Assembly: GCF_019204005.1 (NCBI RefSeq)
Contig: NZ_JAGSPA010000002.1
Location: 620,001-684,000, forward strand
Source: Pacificimonas pallii
Lineage (GTDB): Bacteria; Pseudomonadota; Alphaproteobacteria; Sphingomonadales; Sphingomonadaceae
Length of the DNA: 64,000 nt
Reading direction: 5' to 3'
Below, piece after piece: positions 36,477 to 44,718 of the stretch (the first letter of the stretch is position 1; each line of letters starts with the position of its first letter). The translations under genes and the position numbers were made by a program. The notes below the pieces were generated by a model. The model saw only the letters and a program-made list of their open reading frames with translations. It made no database searches and was not told the origin of the DNA.

Positions 36477-36552
36477 GCGGTGCATGGGGGCATGCCCATC
36501 CGTGCCAAGCGCCGTGAGTAACGCTTTGCCGAAAGACGCCGAAGTCGGTATC

Positions 36553-38607
36553 ATGTCCGTCATGCACCTGAGCAAAATCCTGATGACGCTGCTGGCGTTG
36601 CTAATTGTGCTGCCCGCAAGTGCGCAGCTGGTGCAGAACCCCTATGCACGGATCGAACTGAAGGCCGGGCCCGCCGAGGCCGGCGCGCGAACGGTCGCGA
36701 TCGTGATGACGCCGATGGCGGGCTGGCATACCTATTGGAAGAATCCGGGTGCGGCGGGCGTCGAGACACGCGCGCAGTGGGAATTGCCGCGGGGCGCGTC
36801 CGCAGCGGATATCCAATATCCCGTGCCGTCTCGCTTCCTTGTGTCGGGCATCATGAATTATGTGTTCGAAGGCGAGAGCGCTTTGCTGGTCGACATGGCC
36901 GGACTGCCGCAAACGGGTCCGCACCGGGCGGCGCTGACGCTCGATTATCTGGTCTGCGATGACAGTATTTGCGTGCCCGAAAGCGCCGCGCTGTCCGCGG
37001 ATTTGCGCGACATCGAGACGAGCGACCGGCAGATCGCGGAATATCGCAGCGCGCTGCCCGCGCGTGATGGCTGGACCGGTCAGTTCGCGATCGAGAGCGA
37101 TGTCCTGCGCGCCGCCATTTCCATGCCCGGCGCGGCGCGCGTGACCGACGCCTACTTCTTTCCGCTGATCGACGGCGCGCTGGATTATAACGCACCGCAG
37201 GCGGTGAGCGTGGCGGGCGGCAAGCTCGTGCTGGAAACGGCGGCCGGATATGATCCGGGTGTGACGGAGATCCCGGGCGTCCTGAAGCTGTTCATGGGCG
37301 GTGACGCCGTGGGCGCAGAGCTTCTGCTGAGCGCGGGCGATGTTCCGGCGATGGGGGCACCGCTGGCCGCGGGCGCGCCGCCGGCAGAGAGTGCGGGTGC
37401 GCCGTCGCCGTCATTGGCGCTGGCATTCGGGCTGGCCTTGCTGGGCGGGCTGTTCCTGAACGTGATGCCCTGCGTGTTTCCGATTTTGAGCCTGAAGGCG
37501 CTAAGCCTGGCAAAAGGCGGCGCATCGCCCGCGGCGGCGCGATCGGAGGCACTGTTCTATACGCTGGGCATTGTAACGACGATCCTGGCCCTGGGCGGCG
37601 CGCTGCTGGCGCTGCGCGCTGGCGGCGCGAGTGTCGGCTGGGCGTTTCAGTTGCAGGACCCGCGTGTCGTGGCCGGTCTGTTGCTGCTGGTAACGGCCAT
37701 CGCCCTGAACCTGGCGGGGCTGTATCAACTGCCCGGCATTTCCCTGTCGGGAGACGGCGCGGCGGCATCGGGCGGCAAATCAGGGGCATTCTGGACAGGC
37801 GCGCTGGCCGCCGTCGTGGCGACGCCCTGCACCGGCCCCTTCATGGGCGCGGCGCTGGGCGCGGCGCTGGTGCTGAGCGGTCCGGCGGCCATGGTCATTT
37901 TCCTGGGGCTGGGACTGGGGCTCGCCCTGCCCTTCCTGGCGATCGGGTTCGTTCCGGCGCTGCGTCACCGGCTGCCAAGACCGGGGCCGTGGATGGCGCG
38001 GCTGCGCAAATTGCTGAGCCTGCCGATGTTCGCAACGGCGCTGGGCCTGATCTGGGTGCTGGGGCGGCAGGCCGGTGTCGACGGACTGGTGATCGGTGTG
38101 GGCGCGGCGCTGCTGCTGGGGCTGGCGCTGTGGTGGCTTGGCATGTCGGGCAGAAAGATACTGCCGATGCTGACGGGCGCCGCAGCTGTGATCATCGCCG
38201 CGATGGTGCCCCTGAAGGCGCAGGAAGGGGCGGCCGCGGCGGTAACGACCGCCGCGCTGCCGAACAGTGCGGCCTTTTCCCGTGCGGCCCTGCAGGGCCT
38301 GCGCGATGAGGGCGTGCCGACATTCGTCTATTTCACGGCCGACTGGTGCATCACCTGCAAGGTGAACGAGAAAGGCGCGCTGTCGGATGCGGATGTCGTG
38401 CAGGCGTTTCAGGATGCGGGTGTCAGGACGCTGGTCGGCGACTGGACCCGCGCCGACCCGGAAATCACGGACTATCTGGCGAGCCACGGCCGTGCGGGCG
38501 TGCCGCTCTATCTCTATTTCGCGGCAGGTGACGAGGCGCGGCTATTGCCGCAAATCCTGAGTGCCGACATGCTCATCGCCCTCACCAGGGAACCGGACAC
38601 CGCGTGA
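36553..38607 (+). CDS. dsbD: Protein-disulfide reductase DsbD/ScsB-like
   Basis: This inner-membrane protein carries electrons from cytoplasmic thioredoxin to periplasmic disulfide partners. From the ATG at 36553 (684 residues) it has a signal peptide (LLALLIVLPASAQ), an N-terminal periplasmic domain with LVCDDSICVPES, and eight or so membrane helices with redox cysteines in NVMPCVFPILSLK and ATPCTGPFMGAALG. A C-terminal thioredoxin domain follows, with YFTADWCITCKVNE. The larger N-terminal domain is closer to ScsB than to enteric DsbD. The open frame reaches further upstream inside the WYL gene but without homology. A periplasmic redoxin follows. Confidence 0.9.
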   Translation: MSVMHLSKILMTLLALLIVLPASAQLVQNPYARIELKAGPAEAGARTVAIVMTPMAGWHTYWKNPGAAGVETRAQWELPRGASAADIQYPVPSRFLVSGIMNYVFEGESALLVDMAGLPQTGPHRAALTLDYLVCDDSICVPESAALSADLRDIETSDRQIAEYRSALPARDGWTGQFAIESDVLRAAISMPGAARVTDAYFFPLIDGALDYNAPQAVSVAGGKLVLETAAGYDPGVTEIPGVLKLFMGGDAVGAELLLSAGDVPAMGAPLAAGAPPAESAGAPSPSLALAFGLALLGGLFLNVMPCVFPILSLKALSLAKGGASPAAARSEALFYTLGIVTTILALGGALLALRAGGASVGWAFQLQDPRVVAGLLLLVTAIALNLAGLYQLPGISLSGDGAAASGGKSGAFWTGALAAVVATPCTGPFMGAALGAALVLSGPAAMVIFLGLGLGLALPFLAIGFVPALRHRLPRPGPWMARLRKLLSLPMFATALGLIWVLGRQAGVDGLVIGVGAALLLGLALWWLGMSGRKILPMLTGAAAVIIAAMVPLKAQEGAAAAVTTAALPNSAAFSRAALQGLRDEGVPTFVYFTADWCITCKVNEKGALSDADVVQAFQDAGVRTLVGDWTRADPEITDYLASHGRAGVPLYLYFAAGDEARLLPQILSADMLIALTREPDTA

Positions 38608-38720
38608 CGGACCGCCCCCCCCCCATTCCGCCTTACCCGCGAGGTGGACATCACCGGCCCATGGATATGACGACATCGCCGCTCTGGCGAGCGCGGGAGC
38701 GATCCGGGCGGCGGATGAAG

Positions 38721-38738
38721 CGAAGTTCCTCAACTTCG
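38721..38738. promoter_or_regulatory. Perfect inverted repeat upstream of the redoxin gene
   Basis: CGAAGTT-CCTC-AACTTCG lies in the 199-nt gap between dsbD and the redoxin gene, 69 nt before its ATG. It may be an operator for a separate redoxin promoter or a small hairpin; no partner regulator is identified. Confidence 0.3.
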
Positions 38739-38806
38739 AAAAATCATGTATGTTCGCAAATGAGCAATATGAGGTTGTACGCCGACCGCCGCCAAAGGAA
38801 TCCGAT

Positions 38807-39418
38807 ATGAAACTGCTTTTTCTCACTGCTGCGATGATTGCCCTGCCCATGACTGCGTCCACCGCGCTTGCCGCGCCGAAAATCGGTGCACCCGCGCCCG
38901 CATTCACCGCAATGTCCGCCGAAGGCACGCCGGTCAGCCTGTCGGATTACCGGGGCAAGACGGTCGTTCTGGAATGGACGAACAAGGGCTGCCCCTATGT
39001 GAAGAAGCACTATGAATCGAGCAATATGCAGGAATTGCAGGCGACCGCGGCGCGCGATGGCACGGTGTGGCTGACCATAAACAGCAGCGCGCCGGGCAAG
39101 CAGGGCCATGTCGACAGCGCGGGCGCGGCCGCGGAAATGGCGCATTTCGATACCATTCAGGAGGCATATCTGCTGGACCATGACGGCAAGGTCGGCCGTG
39201 CGTACGGCGCAAGCGCGACACCGCACATGTACGTGATCGATGATGAGGGCATGCTGGCCTATATGGGCGCAATCGACGACAGGCCGACCAGCGATCCCGC
39301 CGACATCAAAGGCGCGCAGAACTATGTGGCCAGCGCCCTTGGCGCACTGGCGGCTGGTGAAACGCCGTCAAAGGCCGCGACGCGGGCCTATGGCTGTTCG
39401 ATCAAATATGCCGATTAG
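38807..39418 (+). CDS. Periplasmic thioredoxin-like/redoxin family protein
   Basis: Starting at the ATG at 38807 (AAGGA 9 nt upstream), the 203-residue protein has a signal peptide (LFLTAAMIALPMTASTALA). The AhpC/TSA-Redoxin fold follows, with the motif VVLEWTNKGCPYVKKHY, a single active-site cysteine where thioredoxins have CxxC, then SATPHMYVIDDEG with the cis-proline. A second Cys lies near the C-terminus in YGCSIKY. It probably receives or uses electrons from the preceding DsbD. A peroxidase role is also possible. Confidence 0.82.
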   Translation: MKLLFLTAAMIALPMTASTALAAPKIGAPAPAFTAMSAEGTPVSLSDYRGKTVVLEWTNKGCPYVKKHYESSNMQELQATAARDGTVWLTINSSAPGKQGHVDSAGAAAEMAHFDTIQEAYLLDHDGKVGRAYGASATPHMYVIDDEGMLAYMGAIDDRPTSDPADIKGAQNYVASALGALAAGETPSKAATRAYGCSIKYAD

Positions 39419-39465
39419 CTGAGAGGGACTTGGTCTTCCCCCCGGGTACCGCTATCGAGCGGCGC

Positions 39466-40509
39466 ATGAGCAAGACCATTCGCATCGCCGTCCTTGGCGC
39501 GTCGGGATATACCGGCGCGGATCTCGTGCGTCTGGCGCTGACGCACCCGCATGTGGAAATCGCCGCGCTGAGCGCCAATGCCAAGGCGGGGCAGCCAATG
39601 GCCGATATCTGGCCGCACTTTGCCGCCTATCCCGAGCTGCCGCCCCTGGTGACGGCGGACGAAATCGACTGGGCGGGCATTGACGTGGTGTTCGGCTGCC
39701 TGCCCCATGCGACCAGTGCGGCGCTGCTGTCCGGGCTGTCCGGGCCGCGGATCATCGACCTGAGCGCGGATTTCCGGCTGGACGACGCGGACAGCTATGC
39801 CAGATGGTACGGCACGGCGCACCCGGCCCCGCAGCTGATGACGAAGGCTGTTTACGGACTGACCGAATATGCGGCGGAGGAGTTGCCGGACGCGCGCCTG
39901 GTGGCCTGTCCGGGCTGCTATCCGACGGCGGCCCTCCTGGCCCTGCTGCCGGGTGTCGACGCGGGGATGATCTCGCCGGAGCGGATCTCCATCACCGCGC
40001 TATCGGGCGTCAGCGGCGCGGGGCGCGGACTGAAGGAAGCGAACCTGTTCGGGGAAGTGGCCGAGGCCGTGCACCCCTACGGCCTTTCGGGCCACCGCCA
40101 CATGCCGGAAATCGAGCAGGAGCTTGGCAAACGCGCCGGACGCGATGTCCGGATCAGCTTTGTGCCCCATCTGGTGCCGATGAACAGGGGCGAGCTGGAA
40201 ACGATCACCGTTGACCTGGCGGAGGGCGTTACCGCCGAAGGGCTGAGGACGGCGATGGCGCAGCGCTATGCCGGGGCGCCCTTCGTACATGTCCTGCCCG
40301 AGGGCAAGGCACCGGCGACGCGCATGGTCCGGGGGTCGAACCATGCCGTGATCAACGTCTTTCCCGACCGCATCGCAGGCCGGGCCATCATCGTGGCGGC
40401 CATCGACAATCTGGTAAAGGGGTCGAGCGGCCAGGCGATCCAGAACATGAATTTGATGTTCGGACTGGATCAGACAGCTGGTCTGACGCAGGCACCGCTG
40501 TTCCCGTGA
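39466..40509 (+). CDS. argC: N-acetyl-gamma-glutamyl-phosphate reductase
   Basis: ArgC reduces N-acetylglutamyl phosphate in arginine synthesis. The 347-residue protein, from the ATG at 39466, has the Rossmann motif VLGASGYTGADLVRL, the catalytic Cys in ACPGCYPTAALL, HPYGLSGHRHMPEIEQEL and FVPHLVPMNRGEL. Length fits type 1 ArgC. The following acetyltransferase gene overlaps its stop by 4 nt (GTGA). Confidence 0.96.
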   Translation: MSKTIRIAVLGASGYTGADLVRLALTHPHVEIAALSANAKAGQPMADIWPHFAAYPELPPLVTADEIDWAGIDVVFGCLPHATSAALLSGLSGPRIIDLSADFRLDDADSYARWYGTAHPAPQLMTKAVYGLTEYAAEELPDARLVACPGCYPTAALLALLPGVDAGMISPERISITALSGVSGAGRGLKEANLFGEVAEAVHPYGLSGHRHMPEIEQELGKRAGRDVRISFVPHLVPMNRGELETITVDLAEGVTAEGLRTAMAQRYAGAPFVHVLPEGKAPATRMVRGSNHAVINVFPDRIAGRAIIVAAIDNLVKGSSGQAIQNMNLMFGLDQTAGLTQAPLFP

Positions 40510-41051
40510 GCCGGGAGGTGGTCATCGAGACCGAGCGGCTGATCATCCGCGACTGGCGCGACGACGACCGCGCGGCCTTTGCGGCGCTGAACGGCGACCC
40601 CGAGGTGATGGCGACACTCGGCCCGCCCATGTCGCGGGAAACAAGTGACGCGCTCGTCGACGACCTGATCGCCCGCAAGGCCCGCGACGGGTTCACATAT
40701 GGTCCCGTCGAACGGCGGGAGGATGGCGCGTTTCTGGGGTTTGTCGGCCTGAGCCGGGCGCATGTCGGTCTTGATTTCGACGGCATGGGCGAGATTGGCT
40801 GGCGACTGAACCGCGCGTCATGGGGCCATGGCTATGCGACCGAAGCGGCGAAGTCTGTCTTGGCGTGGGCCTGGCGGACGCTGCCCGGTGATCAGGTCAT
40901 GAGCATGACCGCGCGCATCAACAAGAGGTCGGAGGCGGTGATGAAACGCATTGGCATGCGGCACTGTCCGGAGCGCGATTTCGATCATCCGCGCGTCGCC
41001 AGGGGCAGCCCGCTGCGGCCGCATATCTTCTACCTGATCGACCGGCCCTGA
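40506..41051 (+). CDS. GNAT-family N-acetyltransferase (RimJ-like)
   Basis: The 181-residue protein has the acetyl-CoA binding pattern WGHGYATEAAKSVLAWAW (Q/RxxGxG/A type) and the RimJ-type opening ETERLIIRDWRDDDRAAF. The substrate is unknown; RimJ relatives acetylate protein N-termini or small amines. It starts with a GTG inside the argC stop codon region, so it is translationally coupled to argC, though a metabolic link is not evident. Confidence 0.87.
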   Translation: MSREVVIETERLIIRDWRDDDRAAFAALNGDPEVMATLGPPMSRETSDALVDDLIARKARDGFTYGPVERREDGAFLGFVGLSRAHVGLDFDGMGEIGWRLNRASWGHGYATEAAKSVLAWAWRTLPGDQVMSMTARINKRSEAVMKRIGMRHCPERDFDHPRVARGSPLRPHIFYLIDRP

Positions 41052-41067
41052 GGAGCGCCCCCGTCCG

Positions 41068-41589
41068 ATGCCTGTCCATCGTTTCAATGGCGTAGAGCCA
41101 CGCATCGCCGAAGACGCCTTTGTCGCCCCCGGCGCGCAGATCATCGGCGATGTCGAACTGCATGACGGCGCAAGTGTCTGGTATAATTGCGTGCTACGCG
41201 CGGATGTGCAGACCATCGTGGTGGGCGCGCGGTCCAATATTCAGGATGGCAGCGTCGTGCACGTCACGCGGAAAACACATGGCACGTTCATTGGCGAGGA
41301 CTGCCTGATCGGCCATATGGCGATGATCCACGGGTGCACCCTGCAAGATCACAGCTTCGTCGGGCTCGGCGCGATCGTCATGGATGCGTGTGTGATCGAA
41401 ACGGACGCGATGCTGGCGGCGGGTGCCATGCTGACCCCCGGCAAGGTGATTCCGTCGGGCGAATTATGGGCGGGGCGTCCGGCGAAGTTCTTTTCCAAAA
41501 TGACGTCGGCGCAAATCGAGCGAAACCGTGCGGGTGCGGCAGGCTATGTCGACCTGGCGCAGATGCACCGCGCCGAAGCCGGGGACTAG
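41068..41589 (+). CDS. Gamma-carbonic anhydrase family protein
   Basis: The 173-residue protein is a left-handed beta-helix built of hexapeptide repeats (IIGDVELHDGASVWYNCVLRA, then ARSNIQDGSVVHVT). The zinc-ligand histidines appear in VVHVT, LIGHMAMIHGC and related positions. It belongs to the YrdA/PaaY-like group. Activity as a carbonic anhydrase is possible but not proven for this group. It converges on the ABC exporter gene with a one-base gap. Confidence 0.9.
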   Translation: MPVHRFNGVEPRIAEDAFVAPGAQIIGDVELHDGASVWYNCVLRADVQTIVVGARSNIQDGSVVHVTRKTHGTFIGEDCLIGHMAMIHGCTLQDHSFVGLGAIVMDACVIETDAMLAAGAMLTPGKVIPSGELWAGRPAKFFSKMTSAQIERNRAGAAGYVDLAQMHRAEAGD

Positions 41590-41590
41590 G

Positions 41591-43369
41591 TCAGGACGCG
41601 TCGAACTGAAGACGGGCAAGGCGGGCGTAGAGCCCGTCCTGCTGGATCAGGTCGTCGTGGCGGCCCTCGGCGACGATGCGGCCATCATCCATGACCACGA
41701 TCCTGTCAGCACCGCGCACGGTGGCGAGACGGTGCGCGATGACGAGCGTCGTGCGGCCCTGCATCAGGCGTTCGAGCGCGGTCTGAACTTCACGTTCGGA
41801 CTCGGCGTCGAGGGCGCTGGTCGCCTCGTCGAGCAGCAGGATCGGTGCGTCGCGCAGAATGGCGCGCGCAATGGCGACGCGCTGGCGCTGTCCGCCCGAC
41901 AGGCGTGTGCCCGCCTCTCCCATGAAGGTATCGAGGCCGTCCGGGAGCGCGCGCAGAAAACCGTCAGCATTCGCATCCGCAGCGGCCCGCCAGATGTCCT
42001 CCTCACTGGCACCCGGTCGGCCATAGGCGATGTTCTGGCCCGCGGTCGCGGCGAAGACCACGGTTTCCTGCGGCACGACCGAAAGCCGCTGGCGCAGGTC
42101 GGACGGGCGCAGCCTGTCAATCGCGACACCGTCGACGCTGACGCTGCCCTTCTGGGGATCATAGAAACGCTGAATAAGCTGAAACAGGGTCGACTTGCCC
42201 GCGCCGGACGGGCCGACGACGGCCACCGTTTCCCCCGCCTTAACATGCAGCGTAAAATCGCTGATCGCGGGAATGGCGACCTTGGACGGATAGGCGAAGG
42301 TGACATTATCGAATGCGAGCGTCCCCACGGCCTGCGCCGGAAGAGATGCAGGCACCTCTGGCGCGCGGATGTCCGGCACCTGCTGCAACAGTTCTGAAAT
42401 GCGGGCAGCCGCGCCGGCACCGCGCATGACGTCGCCATACACTTCGGTCAGCGCCCCGAACGCGCCCGCGACAAGCGCACTGGCAAATACGAAGGCAGTA
42501 ATCGTGCCGCCGGTGATGCGGCCGTCGATGACGTCGACCGCACCCTGCCAGAGCACGAGCGTGATCGACGCGAAAATCAGGAAGATAACGATGGATGTCA
42601 TGACCGCACGAATACGAATGCGGCGTTTGGCGGCCGCGAAAGCATCGTCGACGGCCCCGGCGAAACGGGCCGATTCGCGCGGTTCCTGCGTGAACGCCTG
42701 CACGATGCGGATCGCCCCAAGCGTTTCGGATACGATGGCGCCGACATCGGCAATGCGGTCCTGACTGGTCCGGCTCAGCGCCTGTACCTTGCGGCCAAGC
42801 AGAATGATGGGACCAATGGTCAGCGGAATGACGAGGAACATCAGCCCGGTCAGTTTCGGGCTGAGATAGAAAAGATAGACGACGCCGCCCAGCCCCATGA
42901 AGATGTTGCGCAGGGCTACGGAAAAACTGGTGCCCACCACCTGCTCGATCACCGAAGTGTCCGCAGTCAGGCGGCTGGCGATTTCCGACGGCCTGTTATC
43001 CTCGAAAAACGCCGGGTCGAGCGACAGGAGGTGACGATGAACGGAAACACGCAGATCAGCGACCACACGCTCACCAAGCCAGGAGACGAAATAGAACCTG
43101 ACCGCGGTCGCAATCGCAAGAATGATGACGATGCCGATGAGCGCGATGAAATAGGGAGCAATGGCGGACGAATCGTCATTCCCGAAGCCCTGATCGACGA
43201 CCAGCTTCAGACCCTGCGGGATGGCGAGTGTCGACGCCGCCGCCACGACAAGCGCAACCAGCGCCGCGACGATGGGAAAAGGATAAACCTTCGCAAACTG
43301 CCAGATGAGTTGCAGCTTGGAGAATTTACGGCTTTTCGGGGGAAGGTCAGCAGTCGGAATATCAGCCAT
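41591..43369 (-). CDS. MsbA-type ABC transporter, fused permease and ATPase
   Basis: The 592-residue half-transporter has six membrane helices (about 25-320) and a nucleotide-binding domain with Walker A VGPSGAGKST, the Q-loop, the signature LSGGQRQR, Walker B ILLLDEATSALD and a switch His in VIAHRLATV. Homodimers of this kind export lipids, lipid A or hydrophobic compounds. It has no accessory genes beside it, so the substrate is open. recA lies upstream on the same strand behind a terminator. Confidence 0.93.
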   Translation of the reverse strand: MADIPTADLPPKSRKFSKLQLIWQFAKVYPFPIVAALVALVVAAASTLAIPQGLKLVVDQGFGNDDSSAIAPYFIALIGIVIILAIATAVRFYFVSWLGERVVADLRVSVHRHLLSLDPAFFEDNRPSEIASRLTADTSVIEQVVGTSFSVALRNIFMGLGGVVYLFYLSPKLTGLMFLVIPLTIGPIILLGRKVQALSRTSQDRIADVGAIVSETLGAIRIVQAFTQEPRESARFAGAVDDAFAAAKRRIRIRAVMTSIVIFLIFASITLVLWQGAVDVIDGRITGGTITAFVFASALVAGAFGALTEVYGDVMRGAGAAARISELLQQVPDIRAPEVPASLPAQAVGTLAFDNVTFAYPSKVAIPAISDFTLHVKAGETVAVVGPSGAGKSTLFQLIQRFYDPQKGSVSVDGVAIDRLRPSDLRQRLSVVPQETVVFAATAGQNIAYGRPGASEEDIWRAAADANADGFLRALPDGLDTFMGEAGTRLSGGQRQRVAIARAILRDAPILLLDEATSALDAESEREVQTALERLMQGRTTLVIAHRLATVRGADRIVVMDDGRIVAEGRHDDLIQQDGLYARLARLQFDAS

Positions 43370-43489
43370 TTGAGTGGCGCTTAGACGTCACGGCGTGCGG
43401 CGTCGAGGGTATATGAACAGGATATCGATTGCGGCGCAGAGGCAAGAGCAGGCACGCGCACGCATCCGGATCATATTTTCGAACCGAAA

Positions 43490-43518
43490 GCGGCGGCTCC
43501 GAAATACGAAGCCGCCGC
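43490..43518 (-). terminator. Hairpin terminator after recA
   Basis: The arms GCGGCGGCT and AGCCGCCGC pair around an 11-nt loop, and the leftward transcript continues with TTTCGGTTCG. It lies about 25 nt beyond the recA stop and 120 nt before the ABC transporter start. Confidence 0.65.
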
Positions 43519-43543
43519 CGGAAAATCGTTCAAATGGAACCGG

Positions 43544-44602
43544 CTATTTTTCCTCGCCGGCGTCTTTTCCATCCAGAAGGGCCTCGTCGACCGCCTCGGA
43601 CTTGCCGCGAATGGCGGCCTCGATCTTTGCAAGCAGCTCCGGATTATCGTTCAGGAATGTCTTCGAATTTTCGCGGCCCTGCCCGATGCGTATCGAATCA
43701 TAGCTGAACCAGGCACCCGACTTTTCAACGATGCCCGCCTTGACGCCAAGGTCCAGGATTTCACCGGTCTTCGAAATACCAAGGCCGTACATGATGTCGA
43801 ATTCGACCTGCCGGAACGGCGGTGCGACCTTGTTCTTCACGACCTTCACGCGCGTCGTGTTCCCGACCACTTCGTCGCGGTCCTTGATCTGGCCGATGCG
43901 GCGAATGTCGAGGCGGCAGGAGGCATAGAATTTCAGCGCATTGCCGCCGGTCGTGGTTTCCGGATTACCGTACATCACACCGATTTTCATGCGCAGCTGG
44001 TTGATGAAGATCACCGTCGTCTTCGACCGGTTGATGGAACCGGTCAGCTTGCGCAGCGACTGGCTCATCAAGCGGGCCTGCAGGCCGACATGGCTGTCCC
44101 CCATCTCACCCTCGATTTCCGCACGCGGCGTCAGCGCGGCGACGGAATCGATGACCAGAATATCGACAGCATTGGAACGAACGAGCGTATCGACGATCTC
44201 AAGCGCCTGCTCGCCCGTATCCGGCTGTGAGACGATCAGTTCCGCAGTGTCGACGCCCAGTTTTTTCGCATAGATGGGATCGAGCGCATGTTCCGCATCG
44301 ACAAATGCAGCGGTACCGCCCGCCTTCTGCGCCTCTGCAATGGCATGCAGCGCAAGCGTCGTCTTGCCGGAGCTTTCCGGGCCGTAAATCTCGATAATGC
44401 GGCCGCGCGGAAACCCGCCAACACCCAAAGCCAGATCAAGGCCGATCGAGCCCGTCGAAATGGCATCGATCTCAACCTTTTCCTGCTGACCCAGTTTCAT
44501 GGCCGAGCCCTTGCCAAACGCACGGTCAATCTGCGCGAGGGCGGCGTCGAGTGCCTTTTGCTTGTCCATCCCGGTCTCTACTACCTTCAACGATGCGGCC
44601 AT
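43544..44602 (-). CDS. recA: Recombinase RecA
   Basis: RecA forms filaments on single-stranded DNA, drives strand exchange and triggers LexA self-cleavage. From the ATG at 44602 (352 residues) it begins [18 protein letters not shown], as in sphingomonad RecA. Walker A is [30 protein letters not shown] and [20 protein letters not shown] (L2 region) are intact. A perfect LexA box stands 85 nt upstream of the start and a terminator follows. cckA lies upstream on the same strand. Confidence 0.98.
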   Translation of the reverse strand: MAASLKVVETGMDKQKALDAALAQIDRAFGKGSAMKLGQQEKVEIDAISTGSIGLDLALGVGGFPRGRIIEIYGPESSGKTTLALHAIAEAQKAGGTAAFVDAEHALDPIYAKKLGVDTAELIVSQPDTGEQALEIVDTLVRSNAVDILVIDSVAALTPRAEIEGEMGDSHVGLQARLMSQSLRKLTGSINRSKTTVIFINQLRMKIGVMYGNPETTTGGNALKFYASCRLDIRRIGQIKDRDEVVGNTTRVKVVKNKVAPPFRQVEFDIMYGLGISKTGEILDLGVKAGIVEKSGAWFSYDSIRIGQGRENSKTFLNDNPELLAKIEAAIRGKSEAVDEALLDGKDAGEEK

Positions 44603-44686
44603 AGTCTTCGCCTCCCTAAACGCGGCTTCGCAGCCGTTCAACATGCGTATTTCGTACGCACTTTGTTCTCATGAAGCAAGAAAAAA

Positions 44687-44701
44687 GTTCTTATAATGTT
44701 C
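44687..44701. promoter_or_regulatory. LexA (SOS) box of recA, GTTC-N7-GTTC
   Basis: The plus strand reads GTTCTTATAATGTTC, an exact consensus match. On the minus strand it contains TATAAG, a likely -10 element, so LexA binding would block RNA polymerase. This layout is the same as in the box upstream of the L,D-transpeptidase. Confidence 0.85.
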
Positions 44702-44718
44702 CGCCGCGCCGAAACCCG

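Noticed and set aside
38604-38810. Short frame starting with GTG in the dsbD stop codon
   Set aside because: Overlap is suggestive of coupling, but the product is Arg/Pro/Ser-rich with no homology and there is no ribosome binding site.
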